The notes under the pieces are model-generated. The model did no database searches, was not told the origin of the DNA, and saw only the letters and a program-made list of their open reading frames with translations. Source: Coniella vitis (Eukaryota; Ascomycota; Sordariomycetes; Diaporthales; Schizoparmaceae). From it: a stretch of DNA of 64,000 nt. Below are positions 34,231 to 44,724 of this stretch, one piece after another. Numbering within the stretch: the first letter of the stretch is position 1; each line of letters opens with the position of its first letter. The DNA lies in the NCBI GenBank assembly GCA_011317545.1, contig WUJK01000011.1, forward strand, positions 449,501-513,500. The letters are read 5' to 3'. The position numbers and the translations under genes were made by a program.

Positions 34231-36327
34231 ATGTCTTTGAGTGACTCCATGATCGCCTACGAATATACGCAGCTTGGACCAGCTGAGATCCGAGTGTTGG
34301 ACTTGTTGAGCCGCCCAGGCGAGGAGCTCAAATGCCGACTTAGGGTTGTCAGCACCGAGTTGCCTGCGAATAGCCTCGGCCCGACAACCTCGTCACCAAC
34401 CATCTGCCCATTATATGTGCCGTTGAGCTACGTCTGGGGATCTCCAGTCAGGACATTCGCCATCAAGGTCGTTGATAGCAGTGACGGACTGGTGGGTCAG
34501 ATCCCCCTGACAGTCAACCTGCACACCGCGCTCCAAGATTTGCGCGATGCTGCTCATATCCAGCCCAAAACATTCTGGATCGATCAGATATGCATCAACC
34601 AGGACGATATTGACGAAAAGGGCCATCAGGTGGCCAAGATGTCCGAGGTCTACTCATCAGCCTCCAGTGTCGTTACGTATCTTGGCCCGGAAGCACCGGG
34701 CGATTTAGCTGCGATTCAGCTGCTAGGTCGCCTCCAACAGTGGTACGAGGAGAAGGCCTCGATGCGCCACGGACTAGATGCAGACTCGGCGCTCGTTTAC
34801 CCTCATCTACGACAGATGTACCTGAATCCGCTGGGGGCCAACATCTTCCTCCTCTACCCAACAGACGAACATATACCTCCCGATCTGCGCTTCCACCTGA
34901 CTGCAGAGGACCGCGCATCTTGCAAGCATGTATGTCGTCTTGTTGATGCGCAGGGATGGTATACCCGTGCCTGGATGTTTCAGGAGAACCTGTTGAACCC
35001 TTCAACGAGTTTTTTGCGGGGGCCGCGCCACATCCCATGGGCATATTTCAGTGCATGGGCATTTCTCACCATGGCTGGCTTTGTGCCCGAGTCCCCTTGC
35101 ATACCTCTGATAATATTGCACGAGCGGCGTCACCGACGGTCCCAGAAGGATTATAATAGGCTACTTTTCCTTTTGTCCTTTGGGGGCAGTTATTTGACTT
35201 GCCAGGACAAGAGGGACATGATTTACGCACTGTTGAGTGTCGCCAGCGATGCTGATGAGTTGCAGATACACCCGGATTACCACAAGTCCGTCGCTCAGGT
35301 GTACACTGACCTAGTTGTGAGCTACATCAGGTCTATGAGAGCTGGCGATTTCAAACTGTGGATTCTGGAAAAGGTGGATCAGAAGCCGCCCATGCTACAA
35401 TTGGAAGAGGGTAAGAAGGAGGAGGAGGAGCAGGAGCAGGAGCAGGAGCAGGAAGCCCTGTCCTGGCCAAGCTGGGTGCCACGCTTTGAGTTTGAGTCCT
35501 ATCTCCACAGTACCAAAGACCCAGACTCCAGACTCGCTGGCTGCTTGCACCCGTCTTGTCCACCAGGACGTTTCGACGAGAGCATATCCTTTGAACACAG
35601 TCCCAGCCCGTCCGCGGTCGAAAATGGCATATTGGTTGTTGAAGGGCTAGGTCTGAGCAAGCTTGATATCCCTTTGGGCGCCATGGGTTCCATTCTCAAC
35701 GGGCCCAGGACCCCAGAGCACTTGAAGCAGACTCTAGACACGCTCAATCAAGCACTCGATGTTCTAGAGGCCAAACACGGTATCGCCGCAGACGATTCAA
35801 GCGATGCTGCCCCATCTCCGCATTTGGCACTGTGTCGCGCCCTCCTCATGGACGACGACTGGCCATCGCCAAGCGACCTGGAGTATCCAAGCGACGTTTC
35901 AGCCCAGAGCTATGCCATTGCCGCGTTAAACAACGTCCGCCATGTGATCAACAGCGAAAGCACCAGTATGCACGTCGTCACGCGCGGTGGCTATACGGTA
36001 ATGCGGCCCGATGCGCATCCCGATCTGTTGCCATCGGCAAAGTACATAATTGCAAACAGTCTGGGTATGAAAGGGAGGGCACTCTGGGTGCTTCAGGATG
36101 GCAAGGTGGCGCTTGCTCCTTCGTGTGTGAGACAAGGAGATGTGCCTGTGCTTTTGCCGGTGGATAAGTGGGTGTATTTTCTGCGGCCGTGTGGCAATGG
36201 TCAAGCTGGGGCTTATGACAAATTCCACGAGTATCTGGGATGGGGATATGTTCATGGAGTTATGAATGGGAAGATTTTTGAGGCGGAGGGCTGGGAGAGT
36301 ATGGTGCAGACTTTTAGGATTCGGTAA
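34231..36327 (+). CDS. Heterokaryon-incompatibility (HET) domain protein
   Basis: This is a single-exon 698-residue protein with a HET domain, found in proteins that trigger cell death when incompatible fungal strains fuse, and in many paralogues of unknown role. The three HET blocks are visible: PLSYVWGSP (about residues 69-77), FWIDQICINQDDIDEKGHQV with VYSSASSVVTYLGP after it, and GWYTRAWMFQE. A Glu/Gln repeat (EEEEQEQEQEQE) lies mid-protein and the C-terminal region ends in a typical block (YIIANSLGMKGRALWVLQDG). No NACHT, WD40 or ankyrin repeats are present, so it is not a het-d/e type. Its partner gene cannot be inferred. The start is a clean ATG following a stop-rich leader. Confidence 0.93.
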   Translation: MSLSDSMIAYEYTQLGPAEIRVLDLLSRPGEELKCRLRVVSTELPANSLGPTTSSPTICPLYVPLSYVWGSPVRTFAIKVVDSSDGLVGQIPLTVNLHTALQDLRDAAHIQPKTFWIDQICINQDDIDEKGHQVAKMSEVYSSASSVVTYLGPEAPGDLAAIQLLGRLQQWYEEKASMRHGLDADSALVYPHLRQMYLNPLGANIFLLYPTDEHIPPDLRFHLTAEDRASCKHVCRLVDAQGWYTRAWMFQENLLNPSTSFLRGPRHIPWAYFSAWAFLTMAGFVPESPCIPLIILHERRHRRSQKDYNRLLFLLSFGGSYLTCQDKRDMIYALLSVASDADELQIHPDYHKSVAQVYTDLVVSYIRSMRAGDFKLWILEKVDQKPPMLQLEEGKKEEEEQEQEQEQEALSWPSWVPRFEFESYLHSTKDPDSRLAGCLHPSCPPGRFDESISFEHSPSPSAVENGILVVEGLGLSKLDIPLGAMGSILNGPRTPEHLKQTLDTLNQALDVLEAKHGIAADDSSDAAPSPHLALCRALLMDDDWPSPSDLEYPSDVSAQSYAIAALNNVRHVINSESTSMHVVTRGGYTVMRPDAHPDLLPSAKYIIANSLGMKGRALWVLQDGKVALAPSCVRQGDVPVLLPVDKWVYFLRPCGNGQAGAYDKFHEYLGWGYVHGVMNGKIFEAEGWESMVQTFRIR

Positions 36328-36850
36328 CCCGCCAGTTGATATGGCGATGGTGGTGGATCAAATTTAGGTGTTGGGATGTATTTATGGTAATGATAATGAG
36401 TTGATTGTGAATGTTTCATCAAGCATTCAGAGTATATACGTTATATGATGATTGTTTAGTGCTTTCTTTTGAGGAAAAAAAAACAGCAGACATGTGTGAT
36501 TCAAGTAAAGCTTGAATTTGTTATTTTGGATGGAAGAAATCCAATCATTCATCGGCGTGGCATGCACGAGTTATGACGTCTTGCGAATACGAACTCACAT
36601 ATCCACGTCCCGCAAGCTTGACCTCCCACCACAAATCTTTCCCCATTCACACTCTTTTTTGCCTCAGGGAGGCCAACCACTGACAACAGCCTACTGATGT
36701 CTTTGATGCCGTGTGTCGACAAGACAAATCTTCACTCGCCGCCAACATTCTCGGTTCCTCACCTGGGCCAGCCCTCAACCAACGTCATCCTCATCCTCCT
36801 CTCCAATCTCGACCACCACCACCACCATAACCACCACTACCGCTGCCAAA
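36328..36850. promoter_or_regulatory. Intergenic: HET 3' end and GST promoter
   Basis: I see no gene. An A run at 36475-36483 follows the HET stop. The GST frame continues upstream to 36713 but only from GTG, so this is read as leader. The leader has an ACC/CAC trinucleotide stretch near 36811-36838. Confidence 0.45.
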
Positions 36851-37759
36851 ATGCCCAATCCAGTTGACACAACCATCGAGCCACACCCCTCGGGCCGCGC
36901 AGCAGACTATGCCGCCGCCCACGCTGCAGACCATGGCTTGAAACTCTACGGCGGCTGGTTCTGCCCCTTTGTGCAGCGCGCCTGGATTACGCTCCACGAA
37001 AAGCAGATTCCGCACCAGTACATTGAGATCAACCCGTACCATAAAGAGGCGTCGTTTCTGGCGCTGAACCCAAGAGGGTTGGTGCCCACGCTGGCGGTCC
37101 CCGTGGCCGAGAGCAGTGCTGCAAGCCGCGGCGCACAAGGGCGATTTCAAGAGCAGCAGCACAAACCGCTCTATGAAAGCACTGTTGTGTGCGAGTACCT
37201 GGATGAAGCGTACGCGGACGAGGACAAGTACGGACCGCGGCTGTTGCCTGCGGCGGGCGAGGAGGGAGGGCAACAGGCCTACGAGCGCGCGCGGTGCCGG
37301 TTGTGGATCGACCATATCAGCACCAAGATCGTGCCTGGGTTCTACAAGCTCCTCCAGCACACGCCGGAGAAGGCGTATAGCGTCGAGGAAGCGCGCAGTG
37401 AGTTTCTGGGACACATTGCTGCGTGGGTGCGGGAGATGGAGAACGGTGACGGTGCGGGGCCGTGGTTCCTCGGCGATCGGTTCAGTCTGGTGGATGTGAT
37501 GCTTGCGCCGTGGGCGCGGCGGTTGTTCCTGATTGAGCACTACAAACCGGGTGGGGTGGGGATTGCGGAGGCGAGAAGGGGGGATGAAAGGACGTGGGCG
37601 AGGTGGCAGAAGTGGTTTGATGCGATGATGGCGAGGGAGAGTTTGAGGGACACGACGTCGACGGATGATAAGTATATTGAGGTGTATAAGCGGTATGCCG
37701 AGGACACGACGGGGTCTGAGGTTGGGCAGGCGACGAGGGATGGGAAGCGGTTGCCTTAG
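36851..37759 (+). CDS. Glutathione S-transferase, omega-like (Cys type)
   Basis: This is a predicted cytosolic thiol transferase or dehydroascorbate-reductase-like enzyme, 302 residues, intronless. The thioredoxin-fold N-terminal domain has LYGGWFCPFVQRAW with the active Cys at about residue 38, then LNPRGLVPTLAVP (cis-Pro) and YESTVVCEYLDEAY, which binds the glutathione gamma-glutamyl group. The all-helical C-terminal domain has FLGDRFSLVDVMLAPWARRL. Cys in place of Tyr or Ser and the overall layout indicate the omega class. The ATG at 36851 sits in good context (CCAAAATG). It converges on the AIFM2-like gene, 264 bases away. Confidence 0.93.
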   Translation: MPNPVDTTIEPHPSGRAADYAAAHAADHGLKLYGGWFCPFVQRAWITLHEKQIPHQYIEINPYHKEASFLALNPRGLVPTLAVPVAESSAASRGAQGRFQEQQHKPLYESTVVCEYLDEAYADEDKYGPRLLPAAGEEGGQQAYERARCRLWIDHISTKIVPGFYKLLQHTPEKAYSVEEARSEFLGHIAAWVREMENGDGAGPWFLGDRFSLVDVMLAPWARRLFLIEHYKPGGVGIAEARRGDERTWARWQKWFDAMMARESLRDTTSTDDKYIEVYKRYAEDTTGSEVGQATRDGKRLP

Positions 37760-38023
37760 GATATTTTGAACAAGAACTTCGGCTCTTGGTGTGGATGAGA
37801 GGGGCGTTTATATTTTGAACGGATGAGCCATTCATCTCTTGCACGATCACCATCAGGTTTCCAGTCGGAGTGGGGGGGAAATCAGCACGTCGGCTTTGCT
37901 AAACTAATGTGTTCTATAGTCCTCTCTTTCCGTTTTTTCTTTTTTTCTTTCTTCTTTCTTCTTTTCTTTTTTCCTTTTTTCCTTTTCTTTTCACTTTGTA
38001 CAAACGCTCTACTCTTTTCGTCT
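37760..38023. repeat. Polypyrimidine tract between convergent genes
   Basis: The central part (about 37930-37995) is almost pure C and T on the plus strand. It lies downstream of both the GST and the AIFM2-like stop codons. Confidence 0.6.
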
Positions 38024-39413
38024 TTACAAGTGGTATTCTTCTGGCCTAGACACCTTCACGCCCCTCCTCACCCAAGTGCCCTCGATATTCATATCTGCTG
38101 ATCCGCTGCAATATCTGTTAGCACTCTATCGTTATCTCATTGAACCAGGGATGACAGAAACCACTTACTCTTCCTTTAAGTTGAACGAAGGCTCAGTCTG
38201 CCCTTCCTTGACATTGGGATTTCTAAAGATGATGTTCTTGGTCTGAATCACCGAGCAAACAGATTAGCACAGAAACATCAACGCTCACCCCCAACAAGCA
38301 AGCCCAAGAGAGAGAACAAGTTTCCTCAAAAGGAAAGGAATATCGACTCACCAATCCCAACGTCAAATGTATGCCTGCAGGATTCACCTCGATGCTCTCG
38401 GCGGGCTCCCTTCCCTCAATCAGCGCCACCATGTTCTTGGCCAGCACCACGGCATGCGGGCCCGCCGGGCGCGCCGCCTTGTGCGCCCCCGTGTCGGCGA
38501 TGTCGCCTACGGCAAACAGGTGCGGGTACGCCGGGTCGGCGAACTGCATGGTGGGCTGGACGCGGATGTAGCCGTTGGCCGGGTTGATGAGCGAGTCGGG
38601 GGCCGAGGCCGGCAGCAGGCTGCTGCTGCCTGTGAGCCATTGCGTGTTGGGGGTCTGCCCGGTGGCGGTGACGACAAACTCGGCGGTGAGCTTGCGGCCG
38701 CTGGTGAGTTCGACGGTGATGGGCTCGCCCGTGCCGCCGACGGGGAAGCCGTTTGGTGGGAGGACGACGCGGGAGCCGCCTACGAAGCTGTTAAGGGGAT
38801 GTTTATTAGCTTGGTTCTGGTTGCTGATGTCAGAGATGGAGGTGGGAAAATAAAAAAAGAAAAAGAAAAAGAAACGCACTTGATGCCCAGCTCCTTGAAC
38901 CGATCCTTGATAATCTCGCTCAGCTTCTCATGATACACGGGCATGATGTGCTCGCGCGAGTGCACCAGCGCGACCTCCTTGTCGGGGTAAATCTCCTTCA
39001 GGTCGCAGGCCATCTGCACGCCCACCGCGCCGCCGCCAATCAGAACCACCGACCGGGACCGCTGGATGGCGCTGTTGAACGCGCGGAGGTACGCGACCGA
39101 GGGCGTCTTGTCGTCCGAGGGCATGTTGCTGGGCGCGACGAGGCGCGTCCCGGTGGCGGCGACGAGGTAGTCAAAGTCGAGCTGCGTGGAGCCCTGCCAC
39201 GCGCGGTCGAGGGTGAGCTGCTTGGGGCCCAGCGAGACGACTCTGGCTTGGATGCGGGTGTGCTGGCCCTTGTTGGCGACGTCGGCGAAGGCGCCCGAGT
39301 ACGGGATGAAGGCCTTGTGTTCGTGGCCTGGCAGGATGGAGAACCGGGGCTTAATGGAGGGAAAAGTGTGTTAGGAGTGGCGTCGGATGGATGTTGTGCA
39401 GTTGGGGGATTCA

Positions 39414-39455
<42 letters not shown>

Positions 39456-39773
39456 ACTTACGAACGCAAAGAGGTGGTTGAAGTGGCTGTGAGGGTCTAT
39501 GAGAAGGACCTGGAGCAGCAGATGGTGAGTTTACTATGCTTGGACAAAAGTTGTAGACGAGCAAGCACAGAGTATCTCATAACTCGAAACTTACGCGGTA
39601 CGTCGCAGGAAGGGCGTTGGCAAGCTCTTTGGCAGTGTTCTGGGGGCAAAGTCGACGTCAGTGAGGGTTATCGAAAACTGGTAAAGCAGCTCAGCCAAAG
39701 CATGACAGGGTGCACTCACCACGCCGGTATATGAGCCGCCAACAACAACGACATTGCGAAGAGCAGAAGCCAT
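38024..39773 (-). CDS. AIFM2/AMID-like FAD-dependent NAD(P)H oxidoreductase
   Basis: This is a pyridine-nucleotide-disulfide-type flavoprotein related to AIFM2/FSP1 and yeast Aif1/Ndi-like quinone reductases, 402 residues. Seven minus-strand exons: 39773-39720, 39639-39595, 39509-39462, 39349-38880, 38787-38352, 38242-38169 and 38105-38024. The FAD motif VVVVGGSYTGV opens exon 1; VVLIGGGAVGVQMA is the NADH motif; TATGQTPNTQW and LFAVGDIADTG are the second FAD segments. The first three exons are only 54, 45 and 48 bases and all phase 0. The last exon restores the family tail DMNIEGTWVRRGV and the end EEYHL; without that splice a TAA follows at once. Intron 3 holds an (AG)18 repeat. The TTG-opened upstream extension is not used. 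Confidence 0.88.
39417..39452 (+). repeat. (AG)18 dinucleotide microsatellite
   Basis: Eighteen perfect AG units lie in intron 3 of the AIFM2-like gene. Confidence 0.95.
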
Positions 39774-40848
39774 GGCGAGGAGACTTTCTGTGCTGGTGGT
39801 GCCGTTCTGTAGGCTTTCTGGCAACTCCTCGAGAGATTCGAAACGCAGCGGCAAGAGATATGCTAGCAAAACACCAGCAACTAAGAGGACGAGGACAGAG
39901 GGCCGTCTCAAGGGTCACGCTTGCTGCATTGCTGGCGAAGGGGAGAGAGGACTGGGATCATCAATGGCCCGGTGGCGGAGTCAGGCACCCGAGTACATAT
40001 ACTATGATTCCATGAACAGGAACGGGTACAGCACACGTACACGTTACTTTTATCTCTACGAAATACATCAACGTACAGTGGGGGGCCCGTCCAGCAGGCA
40101 TTTGATCTGATAAGATTGATAAGTCCGGAGAAAGCATCGCCGAGCAGACCTGTGGACTATAGTAAGCTGGCATGTATCCGGTACACGCGAGACCCTGAGA
40201 TTTGCCATCATAGGACTATAGAAGAGCAAGACTCGGAGCTCGAGCGGAACTCGGGTGTGTCGGCCAGCGTCAAAGTGGATTCTGGTGGCGTAACCTCTGG
40301 CGGTGGTCGGAAGAGGCTGCGGAGCCACGCGGACTTACGGAGACAAGTTCCTGGGCTAAGCCTTGGGGACAGCAATGCCCGTGACATCGGCCGAGTCTTG
40401 CGGACTTTAGGCGCGAGGAGTGTATACTATGTATGTTCTGACTGCAAAACAAAATCGCTGTGTTGCTCGTAAGAGGGTGGACAGATTGGACCAATCATGA
40501 AAAGGCCGACTTTCAACAGCCACAGAAATATACAAGTTTCAGTGTCAGGGACTCAGCAAAGAGACGAACGAAGGACTGGGAAGCAGAAGAGGGATATCGC
40601 CATGTCTACTAACTTCTAAATCACACCCATATTAACATCACATTGTCCATTGTCTACTGAAAAATAAAGGCTATACATAGTATGCCATTATTCATCGAGA
40701 CTGATTGGAAACCAGATGTGCCAAATCCACTGGAGTTTCAATGTGAAATGCTGTATGTGATCCACAAGCAAGACTGTTTGTTCGATCTCCACAAGATTAT
40801 CAATTACCACGTTAATCAATATATACTACAAATTATTCCAAACCTCGA
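39774..40848. promoter_or_regulatory. Intergenic: AIFM2-like promoter and rhodopsin-family gene 3' flank
   Basis: No gene is supported in these 1.1 kb. Two copies of the recurrent motif occur, TACTATGTA at 40425-40433 and TACATAGTA at 40674-40682. The right end is AT-rich and probably holds the poly(A) signals of the minus-strand neighbour. Confidence 0.45.
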
Positions 40849-42524
40849 TCAGCTCCTCATAAACGGCCACGCAGGTGACGGCGCCCGCGTCCGAGCCCGA
40901 GCCTCCATCCAGTCTTGGTGCGAAGTCTCGGGAAGCTCATATATCTGCCTCCGCAACGCGTCCCTCCGCAACCAGACGGGCGACAACTCGCCGCTCTCCA
41001 GCTCAGCAGGCATGCCATTATGATATGACGGCAACGACACCCCTCGAGGACCCCACGCAGCAGCACCCGCTCCGGCCGCGGACTCGTCGGTGTCTTGCGA
41101 GTACACAGACGCAGAGTACGTCAAAGACGCCACCGAGACTCTCTGCTCGAGATGCCTCGCCTGCTGGATCATCTCGCCTCCCTGCTGGTGTTTTGCCGGC
41201 CACACGGGTTGGGCACTGTCCCTGCTGCCAGCAGAGGCGCTGCTGTGTCTGTCCCTGCTGGCCACTTGGGGTCGGCCGAGACAGCGGGCATACCAGCTTC
41301 TGAGCAGCGGCACAATAGCTGGGATGTTTGTGGTCATCAGGGCCACGAATGTTTCTCGGACATCCCACATGCCGTCGCCGTTTATTTTGGGGTCCTGCAA
41401 ATGGTTGTGCGAGACGGTCAGTGAGTGGACGTACGGGTTGACGCAGAGAAAACCAAGCTGCAGACAGAACAGCACCAGGACACTCACCTTGAGCATGTAC
41501 ACAGCCCTCACCAGCGAAACACCCGTGATGAGCATATTACAACTAAACAAGCACACCAGGGAAATCTTTTGCGAGCTGCGCAGATGCGCTTTGAGCAGGA
41601 CGGGGATGGGAATCGAGATGAGATAGACGTCTGTGATGATATTGCACGCCAGGAAAACGACAATGAGAGTCGGTGAAACGGCGGGCTGGCACATGACGCC
41701 TGGGTCTGGGAAAATCTGCCAGTAGTTGGTGAACGGACGGCAGCTCGCAAAGACGGTGACGATGGTCGCGGCCCAGGTCAGCAGGAGGAAGCCGGCCCCG
41801 AACAAGGCTCGTGTTCTTGCGCCGGGCAATTCAGACTGGGTGTTCGGGTGAGGCCATGTTAGTTACCCCGAAGCATTGGTGTTCGCAAAGTGTGTGCGAG
41901 GACAGGAGGAGAGGACACAAATCCGCAAGTATCTGACAAGAACAACAAACGGAAATGCAAGATGAGCGCTGGCTGTGCTTACAGTCAGACGGCCAGAGAA
42001 GAAATAAAGCAGCGAGCCCTTGAGCAGCCACAACGTGAGGCCATAGAGGAACCACTTGATGAGCTGTGCCTTGGAACCAATGGCACGCAACTGATATTCC
42101 TGGCTCGAGCGGCTGTCGTTGGCCAGCAACCAGCGATGTTTATCCGTCATGCCATCGTTGGATAAACCCTCGGCCACGACGTCAATGGCGAATACTACCG
42201 AGCGGTAAAGGTTTCATTGTTAGCACCATGGGGATAGCAGGAAAGGGGAAAACACAAAACCAAGCAGAAGCATCCCCACGTACCATTTAGAGCAAGAACA
42301 GCATACGAAGCCAGCGCAAGCCACACAAGATGGTCATCCCACGCCATGCCGTTGAACCCATTCGTCCTCGTCCGCGCATAGGTCCGCAGCAGGGTGATGA
42401 GAACGGCGAGTGCAAACAAGGTGATCCACTCGACCACGTGCGTGGGTGTTGCGCCACCAGAGGAGAGGGCAATTGCGTCCAGCGTCGCATTGCCCGTGCT
42501 GACTTCGAGCATGCTCATCGCCAT
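40849..42524 (-). CDS. Integral membrane protein, fungal rhodopsin/PTH11-like family (second copy)
   Basis: This seven-helix membrane protein has 448 residues. Minus-strand exons are 42524-42284, 42194-41983, 41835-41488 and 41394-40849. The family opening is visible as LLRTYARTRTNGFNGMAWDD (Arg-rich then a DD pair), followed by LIKWFLYGLTLWLLKGSLLYFF, an extracellular Cys pair region (CRPFTNYWQ...GVMCQPAVSP), DVYLISIPIPVLLKAHL and the helix VRETFVALMTTNIPAIVPLL. The tail is long, polar and Ser-rich. It shares family but little direct sequence with the gene at 23344. No CFEM domain is present. Confidence 0.85.
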
Positions 42525-43992
42525 TGTTGCTGGTAATATGGCAGTAGTGTCCGCGTTATATTCGAGGATGCGTTATCGTCAAGCTGTGTATGGAGTCAAG
42601 GGCCTTGACGTAAATGGTTCCGTCGCCGCGTTATATCATGTTCCCTTCAAATCGACCAGCAGCCGCTTCGGATCGCTCCCGACAAGAAGGAATCCAGTTC
42701 CGTGAGTTTTCCCAACAGCATGACGATTGTCAAAACGCGCAGCCCATTCCTTTATATAAAGAGAGCAAAAAATAGTGACCATCAAAGCACACCACCCTAG
42801 CCGCTCCAAGGGGGATCCTGAGCAAGATACCAAAGTCCATATTCTATAATTCGAACAAGACAAACAATCCGACTTTTCGTCTTTACTTTTACTCACGTTG
42901 CACGGGCTGCTCCCAAGACATCAGGAGCTAAGGCTCTCGCTGCCCAGACGAAGCTTGAGGATCCATATACCGTCGTCACGGCACTTGAGTGGCCTTTTCG
43001 GACGTTTCATAGGGGGAGGAGAGTGTTTTGTGACGCTGTAGCGGGCCTAGGTGCACAGCTCTCTTTGCGGATAATGACGTTTGGGGTTGACCTCGGCGTG
43101 TACTTATAAATATGTGAATGTTGCAAGTTATGATCCAGCCATGCAGACAAATAGACGGCTGGCCGGTGATATTCCATCAATATGCACCTGCGTAACCCTT
43201 TCCATCTACTCTTTTCTGGACAGCATCCTGTCAACGCATCATGAACATCTACCAACTGACTACTCAGCATAAGCCGGGAAACCTTGTTCTTTGCGACCGT
43301 TCGTCCGATAACTGCCAAACGCCAAACACACATGGGACGTGGTGTGGCCAACTGCCCCAAGGGGTCCAAGCCCACATCATATCCTGAGACACGCAAAGAC
43401 AAAAGAGAGAGAGGGGGAGCGTCCCTAGTTCAACAAGCTTCTGATGCAGAAGCTCACACTTGGAGCCGGCTGTTGAGGGGCGGCCACTCGCCCGTCTTTT
43501 TTCCATTTTGGGCAGGGTGAGTGGCAGTTACTTTCGAAACATTGTTCAGTACAAAAGTCGACGAGTCATGGGCGATGTGTTTTAGCCTGGCCGTGTAGAT
43601 GAGTGCGTGGGAATGGTTTCCATTCGATGTTTGTGCCCATTCGACCACATGAATTCAAGACGAAGGGTGAGTGAGCATTCCAAGGTCAGCTCCTATCCTC
43701 GAAATGTCATACTGTGAGACGGAGAGTCGAGCTGCTCAAAGGTTCGCCTGTAGTTGTTCCATCCATGCAATCCTTTGCGAGACCGCGCGCACAGGTAAAA
43801 AGACAAAAGGCCCGAGGCACAATCCTCCCGTTTCCACACTGTATCTCGCACTCGTCCGCTCGGATCACCGTCCGTTAACCCATTGACTCCATTCGCTCCA
43901 CAGTTTCGAATCGCGCTCCGCTTTGAAAATTTCTCTTCATATTGAACAGACCTTTATAGTTAACAGAACCTTTCAAGACTTCAACAATAATA
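42525..43992. other. Gene-free interval upstream of the tRNA
   Basis: These 1.5 kb have no supportable gene on either strand; open frames are under 135 codons and unrecognised. The left end should hold the promoter of the minus-strand rhodopsin-family gene. Confidence 0.4.
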
Positions 43993-44078
43993 GGGCGCAT
44001 GGTTTAGTGGTATAACACTCCCTTAGCATGGATTTTCCGAGTTGGGAGAGGTCTAGGGTTCGATTCCCTATGTGTCCA
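43993..44078 (+). tRNA. tRNA-Ala (AGC) with a 14-base intron
   Basis: The acceptor stem GGGCGCA pairs with TGTGTCC (two G-U pairs), followed by discriminator A at 44078. The D arm is TGGTTTAGTGGTATAACA. The anticodon stem is CTCCC/GGGAG with loop bases TTAGCA before the intron, giving anticodon AGC. An intron of about 14 bases sits at the usual place after position 37. The T arm is TAGGG-TTCGATT-CCCTA. A T-run (44104-44108) just downstream fits an RNA polymerase III terminator. Spliced length is about 72 bases. Confidence 0.92.
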
Positions 44079-44724
44079 AGCGATTATCACGGTACTCGCA
44101 TTCTTTTTGGTGTTTTTTTGGTGATGATTGGGGTTGTGGTGGTGAATGAAGGAAGGTTGACGGTTTGCGACTTTTCCATTTTGTTGTGTGGAAGCAGGTG
44201 TTGCTGCTCCTGCAATAATTGACAGGGACAGAGACAAATGCGTTAATGCACTAATTGACATTCAAATGGGTGAACAAGGCGTATATCGAATGCGCCGAGT
44301 GATTGGGTGTTGGAATGAATGTTGGAGGGGCTCTTGAATGGTTCACTGAGAAATGTGTTCAATATAGACATGTGTGGCGCGATCTGGCTGTAGGCGCAAG
44401 ACGATCCGAACAAAGCTACGGTGGGTTGACCTGGCGCATTTGAAAGAGAAAGTAGGAGCTTACAAACTCAGAAAAAGCCCTTGGGATGCGAGAGTGATCG
44501 GTTGATGTGATTGTGTGTTGAGGTCACGATGAGCAGTGGCGACAAGTTTCTCCGGACACTGCATCTCAGTTGGGCTCAAACATTCGGTGGTATTCTTGAC
44601 CAGGAATTCAAAGAGTGCTCGTCAATCCTACCGGAGTCTCCAATCAATAATCTGCCAGTTAATAACAACAAAACAGGATGAACACCTCCCTTGGCGCACC
44701 CATCATAAACTCCATCATGCACCA
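44079..44724. other. Intergenic: tRNA 3' flank and rvt gene 3' flank
   Basis: There is a T-rich terminator-like stretch at 44102-44119, and then nothing recognisable up to the stop codon of the minus-strand rvt gene. Confidence 0.4.

Noticed and set aside
36713..36850. N-terminal extension of the GST with a Ser/Thr-rich leader, considered as a mitochondrial presequence
   Set aside because: The extension opens with GTG and contains no ATG, whereas ATG at 36851 has good context and the usual family start.
38930..39481. A 183-codon plus-strand frame over the flavoprotein gene
   Set aside because: It is antisense to well-supported exons and runs into the (AG)18 repeat as Arg-Glu repeats.
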